Shown: positions 1 through 9,058, numbered from the stretch's first letter. The stretch is DNA of 22,326 nt from Chrysochromulina tobinii (GCA_001275005.1 JWZX01003081.1:1-22326); one strand, 5' to 3'. The notes: generated from the sequence alone by a model not told the origin. Translations and numbers: made by a program.

Positions 1-519
1 TACATGCAGGATACATGCAGGATACATCAGGATACGTATTGTATAGGAAACCCCCCCCAATTTGTATAGGAAACCCCCCGTCACCCACAGTGAAAGGGGG
101 GAGCAGTTTGAGACGTATCAGAAGCTTGAACAAGTTTCGAGAACAAAGTGAATCTGTTTTTTTACACAGACCGAGAGACGTGATGCTGAGTTCGCACGGT
201 CGTAATACACAGTGAATCTCTGCCGCGTGCAGATGTGAAACTCGTGTGTGAAACCCTTCTCCGTGTTCTCATCCGAATTTTAGTGAGTGGCCGGCCGAGT
301 TGATGTGTTCACAGTACCGGTACATGTTCGAACTTGCACACAGAAAGAGGCGCTTGGCGACTTGTCTCGTGAATTTGAACCGACGGGACGCCGTTTCGAC
401 CCTCTGTGAGGCTTTCCACAGGAAAATAGGTCAGCCAATTCAAGAGAGAACTTGGCGACGGGGCTGTGTTGCCCGAGCGAAGGTGGGTCGAATCCACGCG
501 CCCCACTCGCGTGGGTCAC
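1..519. other. Upstream region of the aspartic protease with short direct repeats
   Basis: No convincing gene is seen here. The first 36 bases hold an imperfect 10-11 bp tandem repeat (units like ATACATGCAGG). The motif TTGTATAGGAAACCCCCC occurs at 39-56 and again at 62-79. The rest is of mixed composition and should contain the promoter and perhaps a leader exon of the protease that starts near 520. I could not identify a signal-peptide exon. A short frame beginning at 303 runs into the protease region in another phase and looks like a shadow. Confidence 0.5.
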
Positions 520-1989
520 ATGCTGGCCTCCGTGGACTTGATCGCACGGACCACTCCCGATGGCGCGCATCGGTACCTGCTCCCGATCGCCATTGGCGGG
601 GGCGGACGTGCTCAGGAGGTCAACGTCATGCTCGATACGGGCTCCTCGTTCCTGATGGTGAGCGACGTCGCTCGCGGGGCGTGCGGCGACAACGAGCCCG
701 CCACTTACGGCAGCTGCTACAATGCGTCCGCGTCCGTCACAGGCGTGGCCGACCCTCGTGGGAGCGAGGGCTTTTCGATCGCCATCGACGGCCGCCAGCT
801 TGACGGGAGCTTCACCAGTTGGCTGGACGAGGTGGCCCTCCCAGGTGTAGCACGGCCCGGAGGCTCACCAATTGTCGCTGTCGCGCAGGTAGGCGCGGTG
901 GGAAACAATGGCATCGGGCCGCGAGGCGTGCTCCCCTACTTTTGGGCGGACGCCGCGGGCGTGCTCGGCCTCTCGCCGCAGCCGATTGCCAGCCGGCCGC
1001 ACCCTTGGGACGCGTACCTGAGCACCTTCGGCTCAGCTTTCACGCTTGACCTCAACTCGACAGGCCGGAGCCGGCTGGGCCTGGGCGCGCCCAACCGTTC
1101 CTGGGCCGTCGGCGCCCTCCAGTGGTCTGCCACGCAGAACTCGCCCTCGTTCCACCGTCTCGAGCTCTTCGATGTATCCGTCTGCGGCGTGGGACTCCTC
1201 GGCACGTCCGCATTTTGGCCGGCGCTGGTCGATACGGGCGCCTCGTGCCTGGGGCTGCCCGAGCCGCTCTTCGAGTCGCTCTTCACGTGGCTATCCGTGG
1301 CCAGCTGCCCCAGCCAGTTCACGCCCACCTCCACGTGCCGCATACCCGCCAGCGTGCCTGCCGCCTCGCTGCCCGTGCTTAGCTTCCGGCTCTCACAGAA
1401 CGCGCCGCAGCTGCAACTGCCGCTCGAGGCGCTGCTTCTACCGTCCGATCGGGCCGACGGCTCGCGTAAGCTGTGCATCCTGCGGCTGCCCAATCCCGGC
1501 GCACGTGTCTCCCCCTGGGGCGCGCCCTGGCCGCAGTCCGTCGTCCTCGGCACGATGGCTCTGCAGCCCTTTGTCGCCGCCTTCGAGATGCGAGCGACGC
1601 GTCGTCGCGTCGGACTCGCGGCCAAGGTGGTGCCAGCGCCCGCCGCGGAGCGTGCACGCCGACGCGCGCTCTCGTGTGCCGCGCGCACCAGGTGTGTCGG
1701 CCAGCAGCGATACGAGGCGAGTCTCAACCGGTGTATCCAGCCGGTGTGCCAAGCCATGCTTCTCTCCCTTGATGAGGAAGCGGGGGCTTGCCGGTACTCG
1801 ACCTCGTCCCGCGTGGCGACGGCGATCATCTTCGGGGCGCTTGGCCTCTTCGAGATGGTGATGCACGAGGCACAGCATCGGCTACCCCTGCTCTCTGGAG
1901 CTACCAGTGGCTCAGAGGGCCTTTGGCTGCGGCGCATCAGTCGATTGTTCTCGCCTCTGCACGGCGCCGTGGCCAACCGCAACGAGTGA
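520..1989 (+). CDS. Pepsin-family (A1) aspartic protease with C-terminal membrane segment
   Basis: This is a two-lobed aspartic endopeptidase. The first catalytic motif DTGSS has its Asp at residue 39, and the second, DTGAS, has its Asp at residue 238, both counted from the ATG at 520. The hydrophobic-hydrophobic-Gly stretch expected after the second lobe is present (VVLGTMAL, about 1540-1565). The catalytic region is followed by a Cys-rich stretch (about 1670-1790) and one hydrophobic segment, about residues 431-449 (VATAIIFGALGLFEMVM). This suggests a type I membrane protein of the secretory or vacuolar system. The frame is open back to a stop at 427, but 520 is its first ATG. It leaves no signal peptide and only a very short propeptide region, so a leader exon may be missing. 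The family call is strong. The N-terminus and the substrate are unknown. Confidence 0.85.
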   Translation: MLASVDLIARTTPDGAHRYLLPIAIGGGGRAQEVNVMLDTGSSFLMVSDVARGACGDNEPATYGSCYNASASVTGVADPRGSEGFSIAIDGRQLDGSFTSWLDEVALPGVARPGGSPIVAVAQVGAVGNNGIGPRGVLPYFWADAAGVLGLSPQPIASRPHPWDAYLSTFGSAFTLDLNSTGRSRLGLGAPNRSWAVGALQWSATQNSPSFHRLELFDVSVCGVGLLGTSAFWPALVDTGASCLGLPEPLFESLFTWLSVASCPSQFTPTSTCRIPASVPAASLPVLSFRLSQNAPQLQLPLEALLLPSDRADGSRKLCILRLPNPGARVSPWGAPWPQSVVLGTMALQPFVAAFEMRATRRRVGLAAKVVPAPAAERARRRALSCAARTRCVGQQRYEASLNRCIQPVCQAMLLSLDEEAGACRYSTSSRVATAIIFGALGLFEMVMHEAQHRLPLLSGATSGSEGLWLRRISRLFSPLHGAVANRNE

Positions 1990-2799
1990 CCAGTGCGCGC
2001 GGGCCTTCCCACACACTTGCGTGCGCTGCACACCTGCACACCTGCACACCTGCACACCTGCACACCTGCACACCTGCACACCTGCTGATGACGACCCGGT
2101 CTTTTCCATGTCAGACTTGAGTCAAGCCGAGTCGGCTGATGCTCATGCTCACGACCCATTCTGAAGCAAACGATTCGTTGATTCGAGGATGATGGCCTCC
2201 CACACATGACTCTTGCCAACACAGCTTGCCATACTTGTGCTGACGGGGGATCTGGATGTGTGCGCCTACCCTTGCGTGTGTGTGCGTCCGGTCCCTTCAG
2301 GTCCAGATGTGGGGCTAGCCACACATGTGGGCTCCTGGCAGATCCTGTCGTGTGGCCCAAGCAGAGCCAATACGGACCTATATCGCGCGTGCGTGTACAA
2401 TTTTGTTCCAAACTTTATTCCAAATTATTAAAATAGCTAATAGGCTATAGGCTATACGGTATAGGGGTCCGGTGCACCAACGGGAACCGATGCGCGTCTG
2501 AGAGACCGGGACCCTCCGGCGCGGCTTTCCTTGGCTAATATTATGACTAAACTATCCCGTATCCCGGTCACCGCCGACCGCGCGTCTCAGCTCTCACGAT
2601 CTGCACACGTTACGTGGTTACGAACGTTGAGACGATCAGCACCAAGCAAGCAAGAATTTGATACGGAGGTCGGAGCTGGAGGTGATGAGCTCGGGGCCGC
2701 GCGGCCGCGCGGGTGGATGGTCGACGCCGTTTCGACTGACTTGAAGTCTCCCCCATCGAATTTGAAACGGAAGTGGATAAGTTCCGCGCGGCCATCCCG
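1990..2799. other. Intergenic region with minisatellite
   Basis: About 800 bp lie between the protease stop and the next ATG. The region holds the 8-bp minisatellite at 2031-2085, an AT-rich stretch at about 2400-2460 with small GGCTATA/GGTATA repeats, and a weak GC-rich inverted repeat (GGGTCC near 2466 against GGACCC near 2510). No protein or RNA gene is recognised. The short open frames here have no family features and poor starts. Confidence 0.5.
2031..2085. repeat. 8-bp tandem repeat (CACCTGCA)n
   Basis: Almost seven perfect copies of CACCTGCA run head to tail, starting 41 bases after the protease stop codon. They probably lie in its 3' untranslated region. Because 8 is not a multiple of 3, all forward frames through it give HTC/PAH-type shadow peptides. 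It is likely to vary in length between individuals. Confidence 0.95.
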
Positions 2800-4408
2800 A
2801 TGATGCCGATGGCTCAGCCGATCGACCAACAGGCCGCTGCCATCGCGTCGGGGCTGCAGACGGGCACCATATCCGTCCCGTTGCTTGGCGCATTCGAGGT
2901 TAAGAAAACTACAATCGCCAACATCCTGCCCGCAGGCTGGCGCCAGCCCTTCCCGAATGAGTCCATGCAGGGCGGCGCCCTCTTTGGTATTCTCACCCTT
3001 GTCTGCTTCTTGTGCCTCAACTATCCCGAGATACGCAAGAATTTTGACTTTCTACCTGCCACGTGCGAGCCGTACAACTCGGGTGCCCTGCACCCGGAAA
3101 TTCGTCCGTACCGCCATTGCTTCGAGAACTGCAATGCCATCTGCTTTCCGTCAACTATGCCAGTCTCTTGCCTTAACAAGATGGGCCGTCATTGGTCGAT
3201 CAACGAGTACGACATGAATGCAATGTGGTACATCGCGGGCTCGTGCGCCGGCTCCTCGTGCTGCGCGCAGACGGTCTGCCAGCGGTGCACCAGGACCACG
3301 ACACGCTGCAGTCGGCGTCTGCACGACCTCTTCGATGGCGAGGAGCTCGTGCACTACAACACGTCGATGGCGGCGATCGAGACCGACGAGGCCGACGCCG
3401 ACTTCGACCGGCACGAGGTCTTCGAGGACGATTCGCCGCTGTCCGAGGCTCAGGAGCCGGAGGAGTCGTTTCCGTGGGCCTCCCCGCTAGGGCGGCGGCT
3501 GCAGGCGGACAACTGCCGGCAGGTCACCAGTACGTACGATTGCAACTGCCAGTGCACGAGTCGCGTGTACGCGCGCGCGTGCACCGTCAACTGCGTCCCC
3601 TACTGGCGATCCTTCGTGCCGATCCGCGTCATCGTGGGCGCGCCGGCGCCGGGGTTTTTCCTTGAGCCGGAGGATCGGCAAGCGCTGTACGAGTACAGCG
3701 CCATGATGAGCGTGAACGCCACGCCCGCCGCGGTGAAGGAACAGTACCTTGCGGGCGTGGACCACACCGACCCGGCCCTTACCGACGCGGTCGAGATGGC
3801 CGAGACCTACACGCTGCCGGGCTTCGCGTCGGTCACGACACCAAGTGTGACGGGGGGTTACAGCCGAGTACTGACGGTCAAGTACGAGCATGGTGCGTAT
3901 CGCACCTCCGCCATCCGCAACCTCCAGCAGCCCCAGTTCATGCCGGGGACGGTCAGTGAGTGCTTCTACGACCCGCACCTCAATCCGAACGCCGCCACGA
4001 TTTCACGCGAGTACCTCAAGTTTGCGGATGAGATGGGCTGTGAGTCTCTCTCACAGCGTTGAACGCGAGACCCCGCCTCGCGCGCCGCGCGCGCGCGCGT
4101 GGCACACGCATCGCACACACGCCGTGGAGCGCGGCGCACCAGCGCTGCGGCAGTCTCGGAAGGCCGGCAGCCGCGTCTTCTCCGCCGCCTGAGCACCGCA
4201 TCCCTGTCGTATCTCGCCCTAATCTCGCCCTAATCTCGCCCGTGTCTTGTGCCCTGCAGGGGCGATGTGGAAGTGGTTGCTTCTGTCTCTCCTCGTGATC
4301 GGGACGGTTACATGGGCTCTGCTCTACGTCAACCCTGCCGCCCTCGGCGGCGAGGTGGTCATCAACAGCATGACCGTCGTGCACTCGGACATCATCAGCA
4401 TGCATTGA
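2800..4408 (+). CDS. Cys-rich protein with N- and C-terminal membrane segments, two exons (join 2800..4039, 4260..4408)
   Basis: I do not recognise the family. Splicing out 4040-4259 gives 462 aa. Residues 58-75 (GGALFGILTLVCFLCLNY) form a first membrane segment. A large middle region is rich in cysteine, with CCAQTVCQRC and CNCQC clusters that suggest disulfides in the ER/Golgi lumen or outside the cell. Its middle part (about 3350-3480) is acidic. The second exon adds W-L-L-L-S-L-L-V-I-G-T-V-T-W-A-L-L-Y-V, a second membrane segment at residues 419-437, and a 25-residue tail. Without splicing the frame stops at 4062 and the second segment is lost. The start is the first ATG. The frame is open back to a stop at 2737, so a little more N-terminus from another exon is possible. 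A two-pass protein with a large lumenal domain is the inferred topology. Confidence 0.75.
4040..4259 (+). other. Spliceosomal intron, 220 bp
   Basis: The donor is GTGAGT at 4040. The acceptor is CCCTGCAG ending at 4259. Two copies of CCCTAATCTCG (about 4217-4240) supply CTAAT branch-point-like motifs 20-40 bases before the acceptor. Removal joins a T from exon 1 to GG of exon 2 (a Trp codon) and keeps the frame open into a clear membrane helix. The sequence evidence is strong but there is no transcript. Confidence 0.82.
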
Positions 4409-4538
4409 GCAGGGCGCACAGGGAGCGACCTGACCCCCTCAAAAGTATTTTTGGAAGTGACTCGAAAATGAGATTGAATCTCCCACAACTCGTGCGACCG
4501 ATCGTCGAAAGTCGGAGCTGCGACGTCGGAGTGCAAAG

Positions 4539-6214
4539 ATGCCGGTGCCAGCTCGGGTGCCGCCGTCCATCTTGGATAAAATTGTCGCGCAGCGCCGAAT
4601 TGACGTTGCCGCGGCCATGGCGGCAGTGCCTGAGGCGGAGCTGCGCGCGCGCATCGCCAGCCGCGCACCAGCCAACGACTTCCGCGCGACGCTGCGGGCG
4701 GCCGCGCCTCTGGCTGTGCTCGCCGAGTTCAAGAAGGCCTCACCGAGCAAGGGCGATATCGCAGCCGGCCTAGACGCACCGCGACAGGCGCTTGCATACG
4801 CGCTGGCAGGCGCATGCACCATCTCGGTGCTCACCGAGCCCACGTGGTTCAAGGGCAGCCTTGCCGACCTCGAGAATGTGCGATCGGCGCTCGAGGGCGC
4901 CACGCTCTCGCCAGGCGTATGCGCGCTGCGCAAGGACTTCCTCATCGATGAGTACATGCTGCTCGAGGCGCGCGCACACGGCGCGGACACGGCGCTGCTC
5001 ATCGTGGCCATCCTGACGCCTGAGGAGCTCGTGCGGCTCATGGCAGCGAGCCGCGCCCTCGGGATGGAGCCTCTCGTCGAGGTGAACACGGAGGCGGAGA
5101 TGCAGATCGCGCTCGACGCTGGCGCTGCCGTAATTGGCGTGAACAATCGCAACCTGCACACCTTCGAGGTCGACATGGGCACGACGGGGCGGCTCGCAGC
5201 TATGATCCCGGAGCACGCTGACGTGCAGCTGCTCGCTTTGTCGGGGGTTGCCACACGCCAGGATGCCCTCGACCTTGCGGCGACCGGCGCGTGCGGTGTG
5301 CTCGTGGGCGAGTCGCTCATGCGCGCACCCTCGCCCGGCGCGCTGGTGCGCTCGCTGCTCGGCCAGCCGCCGCCCGCCGCCCTGTGCAAAGTGTGCGGCG
5401 TGCGCGACCCCGAGTCCGCGCGTGTCGCAGCGGAGAGCGGTGCTGATCTGCTCGGCATGATCTTCGCTCCGTCGAAGCGGCGGGTGACGGAGGCAGAGGC
5501 GCAGGCGATCGTGGCGGCGGTGCGCACGGCGCGCCCTCGCTCTGCGGGATGGAAGCTCCCCGCCAACCCACCCGTGAGCCCGAGCGAGCGGGACGCGGAC
5601 GGCGGCACGGACGCGGCACGGTGGCTCGACGTCTCCCAGGGGCTGCTGGCTTTGGGTGCACGCTGCGGCGGCCCGCTCACAGTAGGAGTGTTCGTGAACG
5701 CGACGGCGGACGAGATGAACGCGACGGCGGAGCGGGTCGGCCTCGACCTGATCCAGCTCCATGGTGCCGAGGGATGGGCCATGGCTTCACAGCTCAATCG
5801 GCCGGCGATCCGTGTGGTTCACATGGACGACACTGTGAACGCCGCCGACGTGTGTGCGCAGCTGCAAGGGGGACTCGCCTCTGCTGTGCTTCTCGACTCC
5901 AAGGGCGGCGGCACTGGTACTACCTTCAATTGGGCTGTCGGCTGCGAAGTGCATGCCCAGGTTCCCTTTATCCTCGCCGGCGGCCTCACCCCTCTGAATG
6001 TCGAAGAAGCGGTGCGCCAGGTGCGGCCATGGTGCGTCGACGGTGCCTCTCGGATTGCATGCTGATTGCCTCCCTCATTTGGATGCGCCAGGTGCGGCCA
6101 TGGTGCGTCGACGTCTCCTCCGGCATCGAGACCGACGGCGTCAAGGACCACGAGAAGATTCGCGCCTTCGTGAGCGCGGGCCGAAGCGGCCTGAGCGACG
6201 GCGCACAGGCATAG
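4539..6214 (+). CDS. trpCF: Bifunctional indole-3-glycerol-phosphate synthase / phosphoribosylanthranilate isomerase (join 4539..6020, 6092..6214)
   Basis: The enzyme carries out two successive steps of tryptophan synthesis: PRA to CdRP (isomerase half) and CdRP to indole-3-glycerol phosphate (synthase half). Order is synthase then isomerase, as in the enterobacterial TrpC fusion; spliced length is 534 aa. Synthase marks: [10 protein letters not shown] at the start, [10 protein letters not shown] (Lys65), [12 protein letters not shown] (Lys132), [18 protein letters not shown] and VLVGESLMR. Isomerase marks: KVCGV with the likely catalytic Cys286, [21 protein letters not shown] with Asp453, and [11 protein letters not shown]. 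The family usually has FDW after the GGTG loop; here it is FNW. Unspliced, the frame ends at 6065 in an unrelated tail. Splicing 6021-6091 restores the expected end [14 protein letters not shown]. The ATG at 4539 leads straight into the domain, so no plastid transit peptide is visible. It lies 130 bp after the previous gene, same strand. Confidence 0.92.
6013..6113. repeat. 30-bp exact direct repeat (6013-6042 and 6084-6113)
   Basis: Both copies begin TGCGCCAGGTGCGGCC and end CGTCGACG. They are separated by 41 unrelated bases. The repeat encodes the conserved isomerase stretch RQVRPWCVD and contains the AGGT proto-splice site used by the intron. Perfect identity suggests a recent origin. Confidence 0.95.
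6021..6091 (+). other. 71-bp intron bounded by a direct repeat
   Basis: The donor is CAG|GTGCGG at 6020/6021. The acceptor is GCGCCAG|GTGCGG at 6091/6092. A pyrimidine-rich stretch (TTGCCTCCCTCATTT) and a CTGAT branch-like motif lie inside. The length is not a multiple of three, and its removal restores the conserved end of the isomerase. The intron begins inside the first copy of a 30-bp exact repeat and ends inside the second, so the exon junction sequence appears at both edges. The alternative is a recent frameshifting duplication or an assembly error. Confidence 0.72.
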
Positions 6215-6809
6215 TAGCTGCAGTGTCGAGCACAGGCGGCAAAGCGGCCACCGTGTCGAGCACAGGCGCGGTGGTGGAGCAGAAAGCGGAGAGTTCGACT
6301 GGAGCACTACTGGAGCACGCGCGGACCGCCGCGAACCGCGAGCGCTGTCACGAGCTCGCTCCGAGACGGACGTTTCCTTCGCATTTTGGGTGAGCTCCAT
6401 ACCGGGCGCGCGGCGGCGGCCGCGGGCGCGCCGCCGACCCGGCGCGGGATCATGCCGCGGGATCCGCCCGCGGACGACGTCACCCGCGTGGACACGGATC
6501 AACGTAACTATGACAACGTCAACGATCATACCCACATACAGATCTAGCACGTTACATAGCACGACTAAATGTACTCGTGACCGAGGGTTCCCTCTCAGCG
6601 AATGTAACGGTGTGAGTTATACTTTCGCTCCGCGCACACGCGACACGACGGGCATGAGGTGAGGACTCCCTCGGTAGGCTGCACATATTAGCAACAACGG
6701 ACTTGTGGGACTACGTCGTACATCATATTAAGACGGCCCAGCGGTGACCGGTGACTCGCCCGTCAGGGGTGACGCCATCCATGACGCCACCTTCGGCTGA
6801 GGCTCAGGC
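6215..6809. other. Intergenic region between convergent genes
   Basis: About 600 bp separate the trpCF stop from the stop of the minus-strand gene. The 16-bp sequence GTGTCGAGCACAGGCG occurs at 6223-6238 and 6253-6268, exactly 30 bp apart. A very GC-rich stretch with inverted repeats (GGCGCGC/GCGCGCC) lies at about 6398-6430. No coding potential is recognised. Confidence 0.5.
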
Positions 6810-9058
6810 TCAGGGCATGCCCCAGATGCGCATGCGCTCCTCCTTGCGGGCCTCCTCGCCTTCGCGGTTGGCGGCGGCGAGTGCGTCGCCGAGCTCCTGT
6901 TGGTAAGAAATCACGCCCTTTAGATGGATCTGGCCCACGTGCGCTAACTGTGCGGCGGTGAGCAAGACCGAGCCGAGACGGCGCTCGTCCTCGGCAAAGT
7001 CGCGCGCGATAGCCTCGATTATTGCGATAGAGGTCTTTTTGAAGTGAAGCTCCTGCTCCCGTACCGTGGTAGGGGTCCGACCTACTCCTGGCACGTGCGC
7101 GGTGAAGCCGAGTTGCGTATTCATCTTGACGATGCAGTGGGAGACGTACTGAGCGAGGGCGCAGTTGACGGGCACGGGCAGCGGCGGCGGCGGATCGAGC
7201 GGCGGATCGCAAAGCTTGCACCGAACCTCCCACGCCCGCTGCAAACGTGCCATGAAGAAGCCTTCGGAGCGTGCATGGTACTCACTCGCGGGCACCTCGC
7301 CATCGATGAAAGGATCGAGGTACGTGGCGGTGGTCGAGGCGACGAACTCGCGGGCCTCGCGCTCGAGGGGTAGCTCATGGGCGCCAAGGACGAGCCCAAG
7401 TAGCCACGAGACAGGGTCTTCTTCCATGGTGGCCGTCATCGACTTTCGAGCTGAGAGCATCACCGGCACCTCTTCCGCCCCCATACAAGCCAAGAGCTCC
7501 TTCTCGATCGTCGCGAGCGCCCACGGACGATCGAACCCCTCTCGGAAGTAACGGATGGCGGCAGCGCACAGCGCGACGACCTCGTCGTACTCGAGCACAT
7601 CGTTCGTGATGATCTTCTGCTGCGCACTGGGCGCCATGCCATCGCGGAACTGGCGCTCGACGTCGTCCATTGCGGCCTTGAGCGTTTGGTTCACATGGAG
7701 CGCCTTGGCTTTCATGACCGTCCGGAGGCGCGAGCCGCCGATCTCCTTCTTAGCCCTCTCCATCTGCTCAGCCCACATGCTCATCAGGTGTTCCGACAAT
7801 CGCCCATGATTGGGATCGATCACCTCGCGCTTCGCCTCGAGTACCGCCGTCACCCACGGCGCCGCCATCTCCTGCGTCTCCGCCAGCGACTCGTCGCCCT
7901 GTAGATCGGTGAGCATGGCGACGTAGCCGGCCTTCCAGCCAACAGCTCCCAGCTCAAAGTCGAATGCGGGCGCCTTCTCCTGACCCGAGCTCACTGCGGC
8001 ACGCTTGGACTTCACAAAGTCGCTCACGAAGTCGTCGAGCGCCGTGGCTGGCGCGTCCTTGGGTCGCAGCTCCTTCGCCAGTGCAAACTTGGCCGCCTCG
8101 ATCGCAACGAGGCGCAAGAGCTCCGGGCGCACGGACGCGAGCTTTGCGTCCACGAGCGCCTGCTGCTCGGCTGGCAGCTCCGGCGCGGGCTGCTCCTCCT
8201 CCGGAGCCGTCGCCGCCACGCCGCCATTGCCGAAAGGCTTGCCGAGCGAGCCCGAGGATGCCGCGGCGGCGAGCACGCGCGGCGTACCCGGGCCAGCCGC
8301 CACAGGCGCGGCAGGCGCGGCAGGCGCCTTGGCAGGCGCCTTGGCAGGCGCCTTGGCGGCCTGGCCTCGGTCAAAGTTGTTCGTACCGTACTCTGTGGCC
8401 ATCGAATCGGCATACCCCGGTCGCGGCGTGCCCGTCGATGAAATGTTGGTGAAGACAGGCGCGTCGTCATCGTCGTCCGCGTCGGGAGCTTGCACGCGCG
8501 GCGCTGGAGCTCCCGGGTGCATCGTCGAGGTCCGCACGAGCGAGTCGCCGGTGGCAGCCGTGTTCAGCTTTGGGATCGATGCTTTTGACGACGCGCCGGC
8601 CGTCGTCTGCGGATCAGGCGCTGATGCGACGTTCGTGAAGGTGGGCACGTCGTCCGAGCTGGCCCTGCAGAGGCGGGGACACGAGTGCCAGCAGGAGACC
8701 ATCAGCGCAGAGAGCGCAGAGAGCGCAGAGAGCGCAGGAGTTCACAGAGAGTTGCAGAAAAGTTGCCTGGCGGAGAGAGGGTGGCGCATAGGTGATCGGC
8801 GCACCCGCTCTTCTTGGACAGGCCAACCAATTTGAACATCTTGTTCATGTACCCACCCATCGACCCGCTCCTTACAATCTTGGGCCCTCCCAGCTGCATT
8901 GGCTGTCCAGGCACGCCGCTGCCGCGCTCGTCGGTCTTGCCCTGCGCCTCGCGTCGCTGCACGACTCTGTTCTTGGCGCGCGCCGCGCCGACCTTCAGGC
9001 CGATGAGGCCGGCCAGGCCACCCGCCTTTTTCGCAGGCGGCGCGGCCGAGTCGGACAT
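6810..9058 (-). CDS. Unrecognised 702-aa protein in two exons (complement join 6810..8664, 8805..9058)
   Basis: I do not recognise the family. The start ATG at 9058 begins MSDSAAPPAKKAGGLAGLIG, a basic Ala/Gly-rich head. Exon 1 ends after FKLVGLSKKS, and splicing adds GASSDDVPTFTNV. Two similar short motifs, DDVPTFTNV and DDAPVFTNI, sit about 65 residues apart in the low-complexity N-terminal third, which also has an acidic Asp run and a Lys-Ala-Pro repeat (plus coordinates about 8320-8360). The C-terminal two thirds look globular and mainly helical (amphipathic Glu/Lys/Ala/Leu), ending EEARKEERMRIWGMP. There is no signal peptide and no membrane segment, so a cytosolic or nuclear location is inferred. 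The N-terminal third resembles a disordered tail carrying short linear motifs. It is convergent with trpCF and divergent from the gene at 9302. Confidence 0.72.
8665..8804 (-). other. Spliceosomal intron, 140 bp
   Basis: Read on the minus strand, the donor is AGCGG|GTGCGCC at 8805/8804. The acceptor is CCGCCTCTGCAG|GGCCAGC at 8665/8664. A GCGCTGATGG branch-like motif lies about 40 bases before the acceptor. Splicing joins phase-2 ends (GG plus G, a Gly codon). It links an exon with a proper ATG and basic N-terminus to a large frame that otherwise lacks a plausible start region. The two sides are phase-compatible and the acceptor is strong. The donor is weaker. Confidence 0.7.
8704..8738. repeat. 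9-bp tandem repeat (AGCGCAGAG)n inside an intron
   Basis: Nearly four copies of AGCGCAGAG lie within the minus-strand intron, close to the predicted branch point. On the transcribed strand the unit is pyrimidine-rich (CTCTGCGCT). It may act as a polypyrimidine tract. Confidence 0.9.

Noticed and set aside
466-519. GTG-initiated N-terminal extension of the aspartic protease
   Set aside because: GTG is not a usual start in a nuclear eukaryotic gene. The first in-frame ATG is at 520. The stretch may still be coding if an upstream exon exists.
2031-2085. Possible CRISPR-like array
   Set aside because: The 8-bp units are directly adjacent without spacers, so it is a minisatellite.
936-2411. 491-aa open frame on the minus strand across the aspartic protease
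   Set aside because: It is an antisense shadow in GC-rich coding DNA. It has no family motifs, is rich in Arg/Ser/Pro, and runs through the 8-bp repeat.
2531-2803. 90-aa plus-strand open frame before the Cys-rich gene
   Set aside because: It has no recognisable features and overlaps the start of the better gene in another phase.
4439-5797. 452-aa and 330-aa minus-strand open frames opposite trpCF
   Set aside because: The plus strand carries clear enzyme motifs over the same span. The minus frames are low-complexity Ser/Ala/Arg shadows.
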